A DNA stretch of 12,123 nucleotides from Clostridia bacterium (GCA_017457465.1 JAFTHJ010000129.1:1-12123); one strand, 5' to 3'. Positions 1 to 6,474 are shown, counted from the stretch's first letter. Numbers and translations: made by a program. The notes: a model not told the origin generated them from the letters alone.

Positions 1-743
1 GACATATTGTATAACGCGGGAGCCTTGCCCACAATAAACTCCGCCGCTTTCAGGGCGCCGTTTGCGAATATCTCTCGAGAGGTAGCGCTGTGAGAAAGTG
101 TCACTATCTCATTATTACCAGCGAAAATGACCTCATGCTCACCCACGATAGTACCGCCTCTGACGGCGTGAATACCTATCTCGGAGCTGCGTCTCTTCGC
201 TCTTACGTTATGTCTGTCGTAAACGAACTCGGTCTCCTCTCTCTCCTCGCCGAGAGCCTCGGCAATCATCAGAGCGGTTCCGCTCGGAGCGTCAAGCTTC
301 TGGTTGTGGTGCTTCTCGATTATCTCCACATCAAAATCCGCGCCGAGCGTCCTTGCCGCGCGGCGGCTCATCTCGATAATCAGATTTATTCCTATCGACA
401 TATTGCGCGAAAAGAATACGGGAACGGCTTTTGCCGTCTCGAGCATAAGAGCGGTCTCCTCCTCCGAGTGTCCCGTTGTGGCAACAACGATAGGAGTATT
501 CGTCCGTGTGGCGTATTCGGTAAGTGCGGGAAGCGCGCTGTGGTGAGAAAAGTCGATTATCACGTCTGCCCTGTCGGGAAACTCGGATATCGAGTGATAT
601 ACGGGGAATGGGCAGGTAGCTCCGAGCGAATCGGCGTTTATATCAACACCCGCAACCACTCGGAAACTGCTTCCGTTATGTATTGCCTCGGTAACAGCGC
701 GTCCCATTCGTCCGCCGCAACCGCAGAGAATAACCTTTATCAT
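1..743 (-). CDS. dapB: 4-hydroxy-tetrahydrodipicolinate reductase, 3' end cut by window edge
   Basis: DapB reduces the DapA product to tetrahydrodipicolinate with NAD(P)H, the second committed step of the diaminopimelate/lysine pathway, in the cytosol. I translated the minus strand from the ATG at 741-743; the frame stays open to the window edge (247 complete codons ending ALYNM). DapB proteins are about 250 residues, so only a few C-terminal residues should be missing. Visible motifs are the nucleotide-binding loop GCGGRMGR (residues 8-15), the ATTGHS stretch (about 88-93), and the catalytic/substrate block EKHHNQKLDAPSGTA with His145, His146 and Lys149. The start follows an AAAAAGGA ribosome binding site. 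It lies 27 bases after dapA with no terminator between them, so it should be co-transcribed and share the lysine riboswitch. Family assignment is secure; the exact 3' end is not visible. Confidence 0.95.
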   Translation of the reverse strand, partial: MIKVILCGCGGRMGRAVTEAIHNGSSFRVVAGVDINADSLGATCPFPVYHSISEFPDRADVIIDFSHHSALPALTEYATRTNTPIVVATTGHSEEETALMLETAKAVPVFFSRNMSIGINLIIEMSRRAARTLGADFDVEIIEKHHNQKLDAPSGTALMIAEALGEEREETEFVYDRHNVRAKRRSSEIGIHAVRGGTIVGEHEVIFAGNNEIVTLSHSATSREIFANGALKAAEFIVGKAPALYNM

Positions 744-770
744 ATTTCAAAGTCCTTTTTAATAAATTTA

Positions 771-1664
771 TCAAAGAATTCCGTGCGCTTGCATAGCATC
801 GATAAGCTTCTGCTTATTCGCGTCCTCCATCTCGCACAAAGGAAGTCTCATTTCGATATCACACATACCAAGCTCTGCCATAGCCGTCTTTACGGGAACA
901 GGGTTGACCTCACAGAAGAGCGCGTTGATAAGCTTCAGATATTCAAGCTGCATCTTTGCCGCCTCTGGGTATTTGCTGCCCAGACAAAGCTCACAGATAT
1001 CATGTGTCTCCTTTGGAAGAATATTCGAGAGAACAGAGATAACACCCTTTCCGCCAAGCGACATAATCGGCACTATCTGGTCATCGTTACCCGAATAAAT
1101 ATCGTAATAATCTCCACACTCCGCGATAAGCTCGGCTATAGCGCTCATATTGCCCGAAGCCTCCTTGACCGCGACTATTCTCTCGTGCTTCGCAAGTTCA
1201 CGGTATACAGGCAAAGAAATATTGCAACCTGTTCTTGAGGGAACGTTATAGAGAATTATCGGCTTATTGGTCTTATCTGCCGTCTCAAGGAAATTCTTGA
1301 TAAGTCCCTTGGGGGTAGCCTTGTTATAATAGGGTGTAACGAGCAGAAGCGCGTCAGCTCCTACCTCACAGGCATACTGCGAAAGCTCGATTCCGTAAGC
1401 GGTGTCGTTAGAGCCTGTTCCCGCGATAACGGGCACTCTACCCTCAACCTTCTCGACCACATACTTTATGCACTCGCAATGCTCCTCGTGAGTAAGCGTT
1501 GCCGCCTCTCCCGTGGTTCCCGCTACAACGATACCGTCGATACCTCCCGCAATCTGCGCCTCTATTATCTTGCCGAAGCTCTCATAGTCAATGGCTCCGT
1601 TCTTAAAGGGAGTTATAACGGCTGTTGCCGCTCCCGTGAAAATTGATTTTTTGAGTTTGCTCAT
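771..1664 (-). CDS. dapA: 4-hydroxy-tetrahydrodipicolinate synthase
   Basis: DapA condenses pyruvate with aspartate semialdehyde, the entry step of diaminopimelate and lysine synthesis. The 297-residue product has the expected length. All key residues are visible: Thr50-Thr51 (GTTGE), Tyr113 in PYYNK, Tyr139, Arg144 in NVPSRTG, and the Schiff-base Lys167 in VAVKEASG. Each sits six residues later than its E. coli counterpart, so the spacing is fully conserved. The ATG at 1662-1664 is chosen because GAAAGGAG lies just upstream and MSKLKKSIFTG matches a normal DapA start. A longer reading from 1802 would translate the terminator and leader and is rejected. It is the first gene of the dapA-dapB operon, behind a lysine riboswitch and attenuator. 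Confidence 0.97.
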   Translation of the reverse strand: MSKLKKSIFTGAATAVITPFKNGAIDYESFGKIIEAQIAGGIDGIVVAGTTGEAATLTHEEHCECIKYVVEKVEGRVPVIAGTGSNDTAYGIELSQYACEVGADALLLVTPYYNKATPKGLIKNFLETADKTNKPIILYNVPSRTGCNISLPVYRELAKHERIVAVKEASGNMSAIAELIAECGDYYDIYSGNDDQIVPIMSLGGKGVISVLSNILPKETHDICELCLGSKYPEAAKMQLEYLKLINALFCEVNPVPVKTAMAELGMCDIEMRLPLCEMEDANKQKLIDAMQAHGIL

Positions 1665-1709
1665 AATATAAGCTCCTTTCAATACTGTAAAAAATCGTTG
1701 GATAATGAT

Positions 1710-1740
1710 AAAAAAACAAAAAACCGGTTGAAAACCGGCT
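1710..1740 (-). terminator. intrinsic terminator/attenuator in the dapA leader
   Basis: Read on the minus strand, an 8-bp stem (AGCCGGTT/AACCGGTT, one G-U pair) closes a three-base loop and is followed by a U-rich run, TTTTGTTTTTTT. It sits between the lysine aptamer and the dapA ribosome binding site, where a riboswitch-controlled terminator belongs. A competing pairing is possible: the 3' P1 strand of the aptamer (GCUG at 1792-1795 and AUUGU at 1781-1785) can pair with CAGC (1738-1741) and ACAAU (1744-1748), which would consume the terminator's 5' arm. That antiterminator is an inference from base complementarity. Confidence 0.88.
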
Positions 1741-1788
1741 GCAATTGTAATATAATATAAGCATATGTATACTATATTCAACAATAAC

Positions 1789-1950
1789 AGACAGCTCTCC
1801 ATCGTTTGATGACAATCCGTCAGCTTTTAACCGAGCGGACCAGCCCCTGCCGCACCCGTTGCGGCATGACTTCGGCGTCGTACACTCACAGTCGGCCTCA
1901 AACGGATACGGGCCCTTAACCGACGGCAGTTGCATAACGCACCTCTGTCA
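1789..1950 (-). ncRNA. lysine riboswitch (L box) controlling dapA-dapB
   Basis: On the minus strand the leader starts with GACAGAGGTGCG (1949 downward) and ends with GGATTGTCATC and GGAGAGCTGTC (about 1790-1800). These match the conserved ends of the lysine aptamer, with P1 formed by GACAG (1945-1949) and CTGTC (1790-1794). The central CGCCGAAG, a GC-rich hairpin with TGCCGC/GCGGCA arms, and GGGCTGG match the core strands around P4. The element lies between the promoter and a terminator in front of the first lysine-pathway gene, the usual context. Expected behaviour: lysine binding stabilises P1 and allows termination, while low lysine allows read-through. I recognised it by motif, not by a covariance-model score; the P2/P3 arms are less clear to me. 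Confidence 0.87.
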
Positions 1951-1972
1951 ATATTATATTATCTTCTTGAAT

Positions 1973-2001
1973 ATAATAACATACCTTATCAAATATGTCA
2001 A
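1973..2001 (-). promoter_or_regulatory. promoter of the dapA-dapB operon
   Basis: On the minus strand there is TTGACA (1996-2001), a 17-base spacer and TATTAT (1973-1978), a near-perfect sigma-A type promoter. Transcription would start near 1966, about 16 bases before the riboswitch P1 helix, which fits a leader that begins almost directly with the aptamer. Confidence 0.85.
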
Positions 2002-2004
2002 GCA

Positions 2005-2010
2005 TATAAT
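2005..2010 (+). promoter_or_regulatory. putative -10 box of queA
   Basis: A perfect TATAAT lies 32 bases before the queA start on the plus strand. The hexamer 17 bases upstream (TACCTT, 1982-1987) is a poor -35. The box sits four bases from the -35 of the divergent dapA promoter, so the two polymerase footprints would overlap. Confidence 0.5.
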
Positions 2011-2042
2011 TACAATTTTTTTGAGTTTAGGAGATTTTTTAA

Positions 2043-3116
2043 GTGATAATCAGAAACGAAAGAGCCCACACCGACCTTCTCACCTCGGATTTTTATTACG
2101 ACCTCCCCGAGGAGCTTATAGCGCAGCATCCCTCCGAGGTCAGAGACGCCTCAAGACTGATGGTACTGAACCGAGAAAAAAACACGGTGGAGCACAAAAT
2201 ATTCAGAGATATAATTGACTATCTTCATACAGGCGATGTGCTCGTCATCAACGATTCCAAGGTAATCCCCGCAAGGCTTTACGGTCACGTTGAGGGCAGA
2301 GAGGATGCGTCCATAGAGCTGCTTCTCCTCAAGCACACCGAGCTTGATTCGTGGGAAACACTTGTAAAACCGGGTAAGAGGGCAAAAATAGGCTCAAGGC
2401 TGGTTTTCGGCGGCGGAATACTTACGGGTGAGATAGTCGACATAGTCGAGGAAGGCAACCGTATAATAAAATTTGAATACGACAAAAGCTCGGGAGAGAA
2501 CATATACGCAATCCTTCACAAGATAGGTCTTATGCCCCTTCCACCCTATATCACCGAGCGACTTGAGGACAAATCGAGATACCAGACGGTATACGCAAAC
2601 AAGGAAGGCTCGGCGGCAGCGCCCACGGCGGGGCTTCATTTCACCGACGAGCTTCTCGAAAAGATACGCGACAAGGGCGTGGGGATAGCGAGAGTTATGC
2701 TCCATGTCGGACTCGGAACATTCCGCCCTGTCAAAGCCGACAGAATAGACGACCACGTTATGCACACCGAATTTTTCTCTGTCTCCGAGGAAAGCGCGAA
2801 TCTGATAAACTCCGCAAGAGCGGCGGGCGGACGGATAATCTGCGTGGGAACGACCTCCTGCCGTACGCTTGAGAGCGCCTCTGACGAGAACGGAACAGTT
2901 CACGCGATGTCTGCCGACACAGGCATATTTATCTACCCCGGTTACAAATTCAAGGCAGTCGATGCCCTGATAACCAACTTTCACTTGCCCGAAAGTACGC
3001 TCCTTATGCTGGTCTCCGCCTTCTACGACAAGGAACACATAATGAATGCATACAAGACCGCGGTTGAGGAAAAATATCGCTTTTTCTCCTTTGGAGACGC
3101 GATGTTCATTCAATAA
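2043..3116 (+). CDS. queA: S-adenosylmethionine:tRNA ribosyltransferase-isomerase
   Basis: QueA transfers and isomerises the ribosyl moiety of SAM onto 7-aminomethyl-7-deazaguanine in tRNA, giving epoxyqueuosine, the penultimate step of queuosine synthesis. The 357-residue protein has the family hallmarks: DFYYDLPEELIAQHP near the N-terminus (about 16-30), SAAAPTAGLHFT (190-201), LHVGLGTFRPV (220-230) and NFHLPESTLLMLVSAF (312-327). The start is a GTG at 2043, preceded by AGGAG (2029-2033) at nine bases. There is no ATG nearby, and the choice gives about a dozen more N-terminal residues than many homologues, which begin next to the TSDF motif. The usual partner tgt is not in the window. Its TAA stop (3114-3116) is part of the first of three downstream hairpins. 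Confidence 0.96.
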   Translation: MIIRNERAHTDLLTSDFYYDLPEELIAQHPSEVRDASRLMVLNREKNTVEHKIFRDIIDYLHTGDVLVINDSKVIPARLYGHVEGREDASIELLLLKHTELDSWETLVKPGKRAKIGSRLVFGGGILTGEIVDIVEEGNRIIKFEYDKSSGENIYAILHKIGLMPLPPYITERLEDKSRYQTVYANKEGSAAAPTAGLHFTDELLEKIRDKGVGIARVMLHVGLGTFRPVKADRIDDHVMHTEFFSVSEESANLINSARAAGGRIICVGTTSCRTLESASDENGTVHAMSADTGIFIYPGYKFKAVDALITNFHLPESTLLMLVSAFYDKEHIMNAYKTAVEEKYRFFSFGDAMFIQ

Positions 3117-3130
3117 TTCCTTATTGAATG
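3107..3130. repeat. inverted repeat overlapping the queA stop
   Basis: CATTCAATAA (3107-3116), a TTCC loop and TTATTGAATG (3121-3130) form a perfect 10-bp stem. The left arm encodes the last queA codons and its TAA stop. No U-run follows, so it is not a typical terminator. It is the first of three tightly spaced hairpins. Confidence 0.7.
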
Positions 3131-3135
3131 AGCAA

Positions 3136-3174
3136 GGTAATGGGTAATGAAGATTTTCGCCTATGGCGAAAATC
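3136..3174. repeat. tandem heptamer plus second palindrome between queA and tpiA
   Basis: GGTAATG occurs twice in tandem (3136-3142 and 3143-3149). It is followed by GATTTTCGCC (3152-3161), a TAT loop and GGCGAAAATC (3165-3174), a perfect 10-bp stem. There is no U-run in either direction directly after this hairpin. The pattern resembles a short palindromic intergenic repeat, but I see no second copy in this window. Confidence 0.6.
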
Positions 3175-3176
3175 AA

Positions 3177-3211
3177 AAAGAAGGAAATACGCAAAGCGTA
3201 TTTCCTTCTTT
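3177..3211. terminator. bidirectional terminator between queA and tpiA
   Basis: AAAGAAGGAAATACGC (3177-3192), an AAA loop and GCGTATTTCCTTCTTT (3196-3211) form a perfect 16-bp stem. T-rich sequence follows on the plus side (GTTTTATC), and TTGATTTT follows the T-ending arm on the minus side. It can therefore end both queA and the convergent pgk-tpiA transcript, whose last codon lies 13 bases away. Confidence 0.85.
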
Positions 3212-3223
3212 GTTTTATCTAAC

Positions 3224-3340
3224 TTACTGTGCCGCGTCAACTATTGCGGTAAACTTCTTTGCAACGAGCGATGCGCCGCCGATAAGTCCGCCGTCAACAT
3301 TGGGCTTTGCGAGAAGCTCGGATGCGTTGCCGTCATTCAT
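3224..3340 (-). other. possible separately translated C-terminal fragment of triosephosphate isomerase
   Basis: Nine bases after the in-frame TAA in tpiA is an ATG (3338-3340) in the same frame, preceded by GGAGG (3345-3349) at four bases. It would give 38 residues ending KKFTAIVDAAQ, covering the last beta-alpha unit and the GGAS phosphate-binding loop. The GGAGG is simply the Gly-Gly codons of YGGS, so its resemblance to a ribosome binding site may be chance. Reinitiation after the stop is mechanically possible but only an inference. Confidence 0.3.
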
Positions 3341-3991
3341 AGAACCTCCTTACTGAATAGTATCGGTCTCGGCAACATCCGCACAGTAAATCTCGGCGAG
3401 AACTTTACGGATTGCTCCGCAGGTCTCCTCTGCCTGTTCGGGAGTTGCGGGAAGTCCAGTGCCTATTGCCCAGACAGGCTCATAGGCGATAATAACATTC
3501 TTGAGCGCCTCTGCGTCAACACCCGCAAGGTCGAGCTTTGTCTGCATAGAAACGACCTCGTTGGTAATTCCCGCAAGTCTCTGCTCCTTAACCTCGCCAA
3601 GGCAAAGGATAACCTTCATTCCGGCTGCAAGAGCTGCCTTTGTGCGGAGGTTAACTGTCTCATCTGTCTCACCGAAGTACTGTCTTCTCTCGCTGTGACC
3701 GATAATAACGTACTCAACGCCGATAGCCTTGAGCATCTTTGCGGAAACCTCGCCTGTGTATGCGCCCTTTTCCTCAAAGTGAACGTTCTCGGCACCAATC
3801 TTTATGTTGGAGCCTTCAGCCGCCTTCATTGCGGCGGAAATGGTTACGTAAGGAGCGCAGAAAATTATATCGCACTTGTCCTTTCCCTCAACCATGGGCT
3901 TGATTTCATTGATAAAAGCAGTTGCCTCGTCGGGAGTGAAGTTCATCTTCCAGTTACTGGCAATCACTGTTCTTCTCTTTGCAGGATTCAT
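3224..3991 (-). pseudogene. tpiA: triosephosphate isomerase interrupted by an in-frame TAA
   Basis: Triosephosphate isomerase interconverts dihydroxyacetone phosphate and glyceraldehyde 3-phosphate. The reading frame from the ATG at 3989-3991 (GAGAGGAC upstream) has SNWKMN with Lys15, catalytic His99 in IIGHSERR and catalytic Glu171 in YEPVWAIGTG. It then stops at codon 214 (TAA, 3350-3352), exactly where the conserved Tyr of YGGS should be. In the same frame the next 41 codons run GGSMNDGN... through GGLIGGASL to a second TAA (3224-3226). Ignoring the stop gives 255 codons, the normal family length. The truncated 213-residue product lacks the phosphate-binding loops 7 and 8, so it is probably inactive alone. 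The downstream part is undegraded, so the change is recent or an assembly error, or both pieces are made. It follows pgk after 86 bases. Confidence 0.9.
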
Positions 3992-4033
3992 TTTAATGTC
4001 CTCTCTTTATTTTTATTTTAATTTCAATTTTAA

Positions 4034-4061
4034 ACTGCGCCGCCTCCAATGGCGGCGCAGT
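4034..4061 (-). terminator. GC-rich hairpin between pgk and tpiA
   Basis: An 11-bp perfect stem (ACTGCGCCGCC/GGCGGCGCAGT) closes a six-base loop just after the pgk stop. On the minus strand it is followed by TTTAAAATTG, a poor U-run. It may act as a partial terminator or as an RNA-stabilising or processing hairpin that lowers tpiA expression relative to pgk. Which of these applies cannot be decided from sequence. Confidence 0.55.
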
Positions 4062-4077
4062 AATTTGTTCTGTTTAA

Positions 4078-5373
4078 TTACTTGTCAAGCAGACAGGAGA
4101 TACCGGGAAGGTCCTTACCCTCGAGGAACTCGAGAGAAGCTCCGCCACCTGTGGAGATGTGTGTCATCTTGTCAGCAAAGCCAAGCTTTTCAACTGCAGC
4201 CGCGGAATCACCGCCGCCGATGATAGAGATTGCTCCGCTCTCTGCGACTGCTGCCGCAACAGCTTCAGTTCCTGCCGCAAAGTTCTTCCACTCGGAAACA
4301 CCCATCGGGCCGTTCCAAACAACAGTTCCCGCGCCCTTGATAGCGTTTGCGAAAATCTCGCGTGTCTTGGGACCGATATCAAGTCCCATCCAGCCTGCGG
4401 GAATATCGTCGGAGTTAACGAGCTTATGCTCTGCGTTCTCGTCATACTCTGTTGCAACTATGTTATCAACAGGAATCATAAAGTTAACGCCTTTAGCCTT
4501 TGCTTTTGCGACCATTTCGTTAGCAAGGTCAAGCTTGTCTTCCTCGCAAAGAGAGGTTCCGACATCGTGGCCCTGTGCCTTGAAGAATGTGTACGCCATT
4601 CCTCCGCCGATGATAAGGGTATCAACCTTCTCAATGAGGTTGTTGATAACGCCGATCTTATCCGAAACCTTTGCTCCGCCGAGAATAGCGACGAAGGGAC
4701 GAGCGGGATCAGCGAGAGCCTTACCCATAACAGAGATTTCCTTCTGAATGAGGTATCCGCAAACTGCGGGGAGATATGCCGCAACACCAGCGGTAGATGC
4801 GTGAGCGCGGTGAGCGGAACCGAATGCGTCGTTTACATAAACATCCGCATAGTCAGCAAGTTCCTTTGCGAAGTCTGCACCGTTCTTTGTTTCTCTTGCG
4901 TCAAAACGAACGTTCTCTATGAGAACTGCCTTACCAGCCTCGAGAGCCGCAACTTTAGCCTTGGCATCGGGGCCGATGATATCCTCGGCAAAGGTTACCT
5001 TGTCGCCGAGAAGCTCGTTAAGTCTTACAGCAACGGGCTTAAGTGTGAACTTCTTCTTGTCGCCCAGAGCCTTCTCGAGAAGCTCTGCCTTTGCTGCTGC
5101 CTGTTCCTCTGCGGGAAGAGCCTCAACCTTCTGCTTCTCCTTCTTGGTCAGACCAAAGCCCTCTGTGAAAATGCTGTGGGGTTTGCCCATATGAGAGCAA
5201 AGAATAACCTTTGCGCCCTTATCGAGCAGGTACTTGATAGTGGGAAGCGCCTCAACTATTCTCTTGTCAGAGGTGATAACGCCATCCTTGAGCGGTACAT
5301 TGAAGTCGCAACGGACAAGCACTCTCTTACCGGCAACATCAATATCTTCGATTGTTTTCTTGTTATAGGTCAT
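4078..5373 (-). CDS. pgk: phosphoglycerate kinase with an extra segment in the N-domain
   Basis: Phosphoglycerate kinase moves the acyl phosphate of 1,3-bisphosphoglycerate to ADP in glycolysis. Motifs run in order: RCDFNVPL (21-28), SHMGKP (60-65), ENVRF (153-157), NDAFGSAHRAHAST (181-194), LGGAKVSDK (about 231-239), VVWNGPMGV (351-359), GGGDSAAAVE (386-395) and STGGGASLEFLEGK (407-420). The product is 431 residues; many bacterial homologues are near 390-415. The excess lies between SHMGKP and LKPVAVRL, where about 34 extra Lys/Glu/Ala-rich residues (roughly 67-108) are inserted. The start is ATG 5371-5373 with AAAGGTGG eight bases upstream; the in-frame GTG at 5385 lies inside that ribosome binding site and is rejected. 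It is first in a pgk-tpiA unit; gapA and gpmI are not adjacent here. Confidence 0.96.
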   Translation of the reverse strand: MTYNKKTIEDIDVAGKRVLVRCDFNVPLKDGVITSDKRIVEALPTIKYLLDKGAKVILCSHMGKPHSIFTEGFGLTKKEKQKVEALPAEEQAAAKAELLEKALGDKKKFTLKPVAVRLNELLGDKVTFAEDIIGPDAKAKVAALEAGKAVLIENVRFDARETKNGADFAKELADYADVYVNDAFGSAHRAHASTAGVAAYLPAVCGYLIQKEISVMGKALADPARPFVAILGGAKVSDKIGVINNLIEKVDTLIIGGGMAYTFFKAQGHDVGTSLCEEDKLDLANEMVAKAKAKGVNFMIPVDNIVATEYDENAEHKLVNSDDIPAGWMGLDIGPKTREIFANAIKGAGTVVWNGPMGVSEWKNFAAGTEAVAAAVAESGAISIIGGGDSAAAVEKLGFADKMTHISTGGGASLEFLEGKDLPGISCLLDK

Positions 5374-5409
5374 TTTTATATCCACCTTTCAAAAATTTTT
5401 CCACCTAAT

Positions 5410-5438
5410 ACTATACCACAAACCGTGAAATATATCAA
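5410..5438 (-). promoter_or_regulatory. promoter of pgk-tpiA
   Basis: On the minus strand: TTGATA (5433-5438), a 17-base spacer and TATAGT (5410-5415), with TG one base before the -10 (extended -10). Transcription would start near 5403 and leave a leader of about 30 bases. This is a strong-looking housekeeping promoter, as expected for a glycolytic unit. Confidence 0.85.
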
Positions 5439-5462
5439 GTATTATTTGTTAAAAAAATATCT

Positions 5463-5486
5463 TTTTGAAATATTTTTCTTTCAAAA
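5463..5486 (-). terminator. weak AT-rich hairpin after the radical SAM gene
   Basis: On the minus strand TTTTGAAA (5479-5486) and TTTCAAAA (5463-5470) can pair across an eight-base loop, and AGATATTTTTTT follows. The stem is entirely A/T except for one G-C pair, so it would be a weak terminator. It is the only candidate between the radical SAM stop and the pgk promoter. Confidence 0.35.
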
Positions 5487-5505
5487 CAGGCTTTTTATAC
5501 TTGTT

Positions 5506-6474
5506 TCAACTCTCATAGAGTCTTCCCTGATATGAATTACGCGCGTACAGGAGCTTATCTATATCGTTTATGACCGACACCTTGCGGCGGCTCCATTCGG
5601 GCGCGAGAAGCTCATCCGCCATTCCGTCCCCCGTGAGTCTTGCCACCACCGTGTCGGGGGGCAGAAGTTCGAGGGCATCAACCACAAGAGATACGTATTC
5701 CTCCTTTGAGAGCGGAGTATACTCCCCTCTCTCGTAAATATCCGCCATCACTGTCCCCAAAAGCACGTGGAGCAGATGTATCTTCACCTGCTCGGGGTGA
5801 AGTGCCGCCACATCCCTGACCGTCCTCATCATCTCTTCCCTGCTCTCGTCGGGAAGTCCGAAAATGATATGCACACAGATATTTATTTTCTCCGACGCCC
5901 GACGAAGCTTCTCAAAGCCTCGGCAAAAATCGGCAAAGCTGTGTCCTCGGTTTATTCGCTCTGCGGTATTATCGTCGGAGGTCTGAAGTCCAAGCTCGAC
6001 GGTAAGCACTGTTCTTTCGGCAAGGTCGGCAAGATATTCCACCGTCAAATCCTCAAGACAGTCCGCCCTTGTGGCTATATTCAAGCCCACAACGCCCTCA
6101 AGCTTGAGCGCTTCCTCGAATTTGCTTTTCAGTATCTCGGTCGGAGCGTATGTATTTGTGTGCGCCTGAAAATACGGAATACAGCGCTCCACGCTCCACT
6201 TTGAGGAGAGCTTGGCTCTCGTTATCTCATATTGCTCACGTACCGACCTCTCCGCACTCTCGGCAAAATCTCCGCTCCCTCTCGCGGAGCAGTATATACA
6301 ACCGCCAACGCCGCATCTGCCGTCAATATTCGGGCAGGTGAATCCCGCGTCTATCGGAATCTTCGCGCACTTTCCGCCAAAGACTCGGCGCAGATAATAG
6401 TCGTAGGTATAATATCTTTTGTTTGAATCGGTGAACTCGTAAGGATTTGAATTTCTCTGTGTTGTTCTTTTCAT
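5506..6474 (-). CDS. TIGR01212/YhcC-type radical SAM protein
   Basis: This is a radical SAM enzyme of unknown substrate. The 322-residue product has YYTYDYYLRRVFGGKCAKIP followed by the cluster motif FTCPNIDGRCGVGGCIYC. The cluster ligands should be Cys47, Cys59 and Cys62 (C-x11-C-x2-C), the wide spacing typical of the YhcC/Elp3-like branch; Cys54 is an additional Cys within the loop. YFQAHTNTYAP (101-111), ELGLQTSDD (160-168) and HIIFGLPDESREEM (202-215) also fit that family. The ATG at 6472-6474 has an in-frame TGA two codons upstream, so no earlier start exists; the nearest Shine-Dalgarno-like GAGG ends only one base before the ATG, an unusually short spacing. A terminator lies just upstream; a TTGACA is present in the gap but no good -10, so the promoter is unresolved. 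Confidence 0.9.
   Translation of the reverse strand: MKRTTQRNSNPYEFTDSNKRYYTYDYYLRRVFGGKCAKIPIDAGFTCPNIDGRCGVGGCIYCSARGSGDFAESAERSVREQYEITRAKLSSKWSVERCIPYFQAHTNTYAPTEILKSKFEEALKLEGVVGLNIATRADCLEDLTVEYLADLAERTVLTVELGLQTSDDNTAERINRGHSFADFCRGFEKLRRASEKINICVHIIFGLPDESREEMMRTVRDVAALHPEQVKIHLLHVLLGTVMADIYERGEYTPLSKEEYVSLVVDALELLPPDTVVARLTGDGMADELLAPEWSRRKVSVINDIDKLLYARNSYQGRLYES

Noticed and set aside
90..1238. 382-codon open frame antisense to dapB and dapA
   Set aside because: It is a shadow frame spanning two real genes with full catalytic motifs.
1665..1802. 46-residue hydrophobic N-terminal extension of DapA that resembles a signal peptide
   Set aside because: It is read from the terminator and AT-rich leader; DapA is cytosolic and the ATG at 1664 has a good ribosome binding site.
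1603..1935. 110-codon open frame in the dapA leader on the minus strand
   Set aside because: It translates the riboswitch, the terminator and the start of dapA; the RNA motifs explain the region better and the protein has no recognisable features.
2394..3194. 266-codon frame antisense to queA
   Set aside because: It is a shadow of queA and would run through the shared terminator.
3350..3352. Recoded stop (selenocysteine, pyrrolysine or TAA reassignment) in tpiA
   Set aside because: Selenocysteine and pyrrolysine use TGA and TAG, and other genes here end normally at TAA.
3128..4021. 297-codon plus-strand frame antisense to tpiA
   Set aside because: It starts within the hairpin cluster, is Cys/Leu-rich without a domain, and lies fully opposite tpiA; the tpiA stop does not make it a gene.
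4159..5535. 458-codon open frame antisense to pgk, plus strand
   Set aside because: It mirrors the codon bias of pgk, has no suitable ribosome binding site or family motif, and pgk itself is unmistakable.
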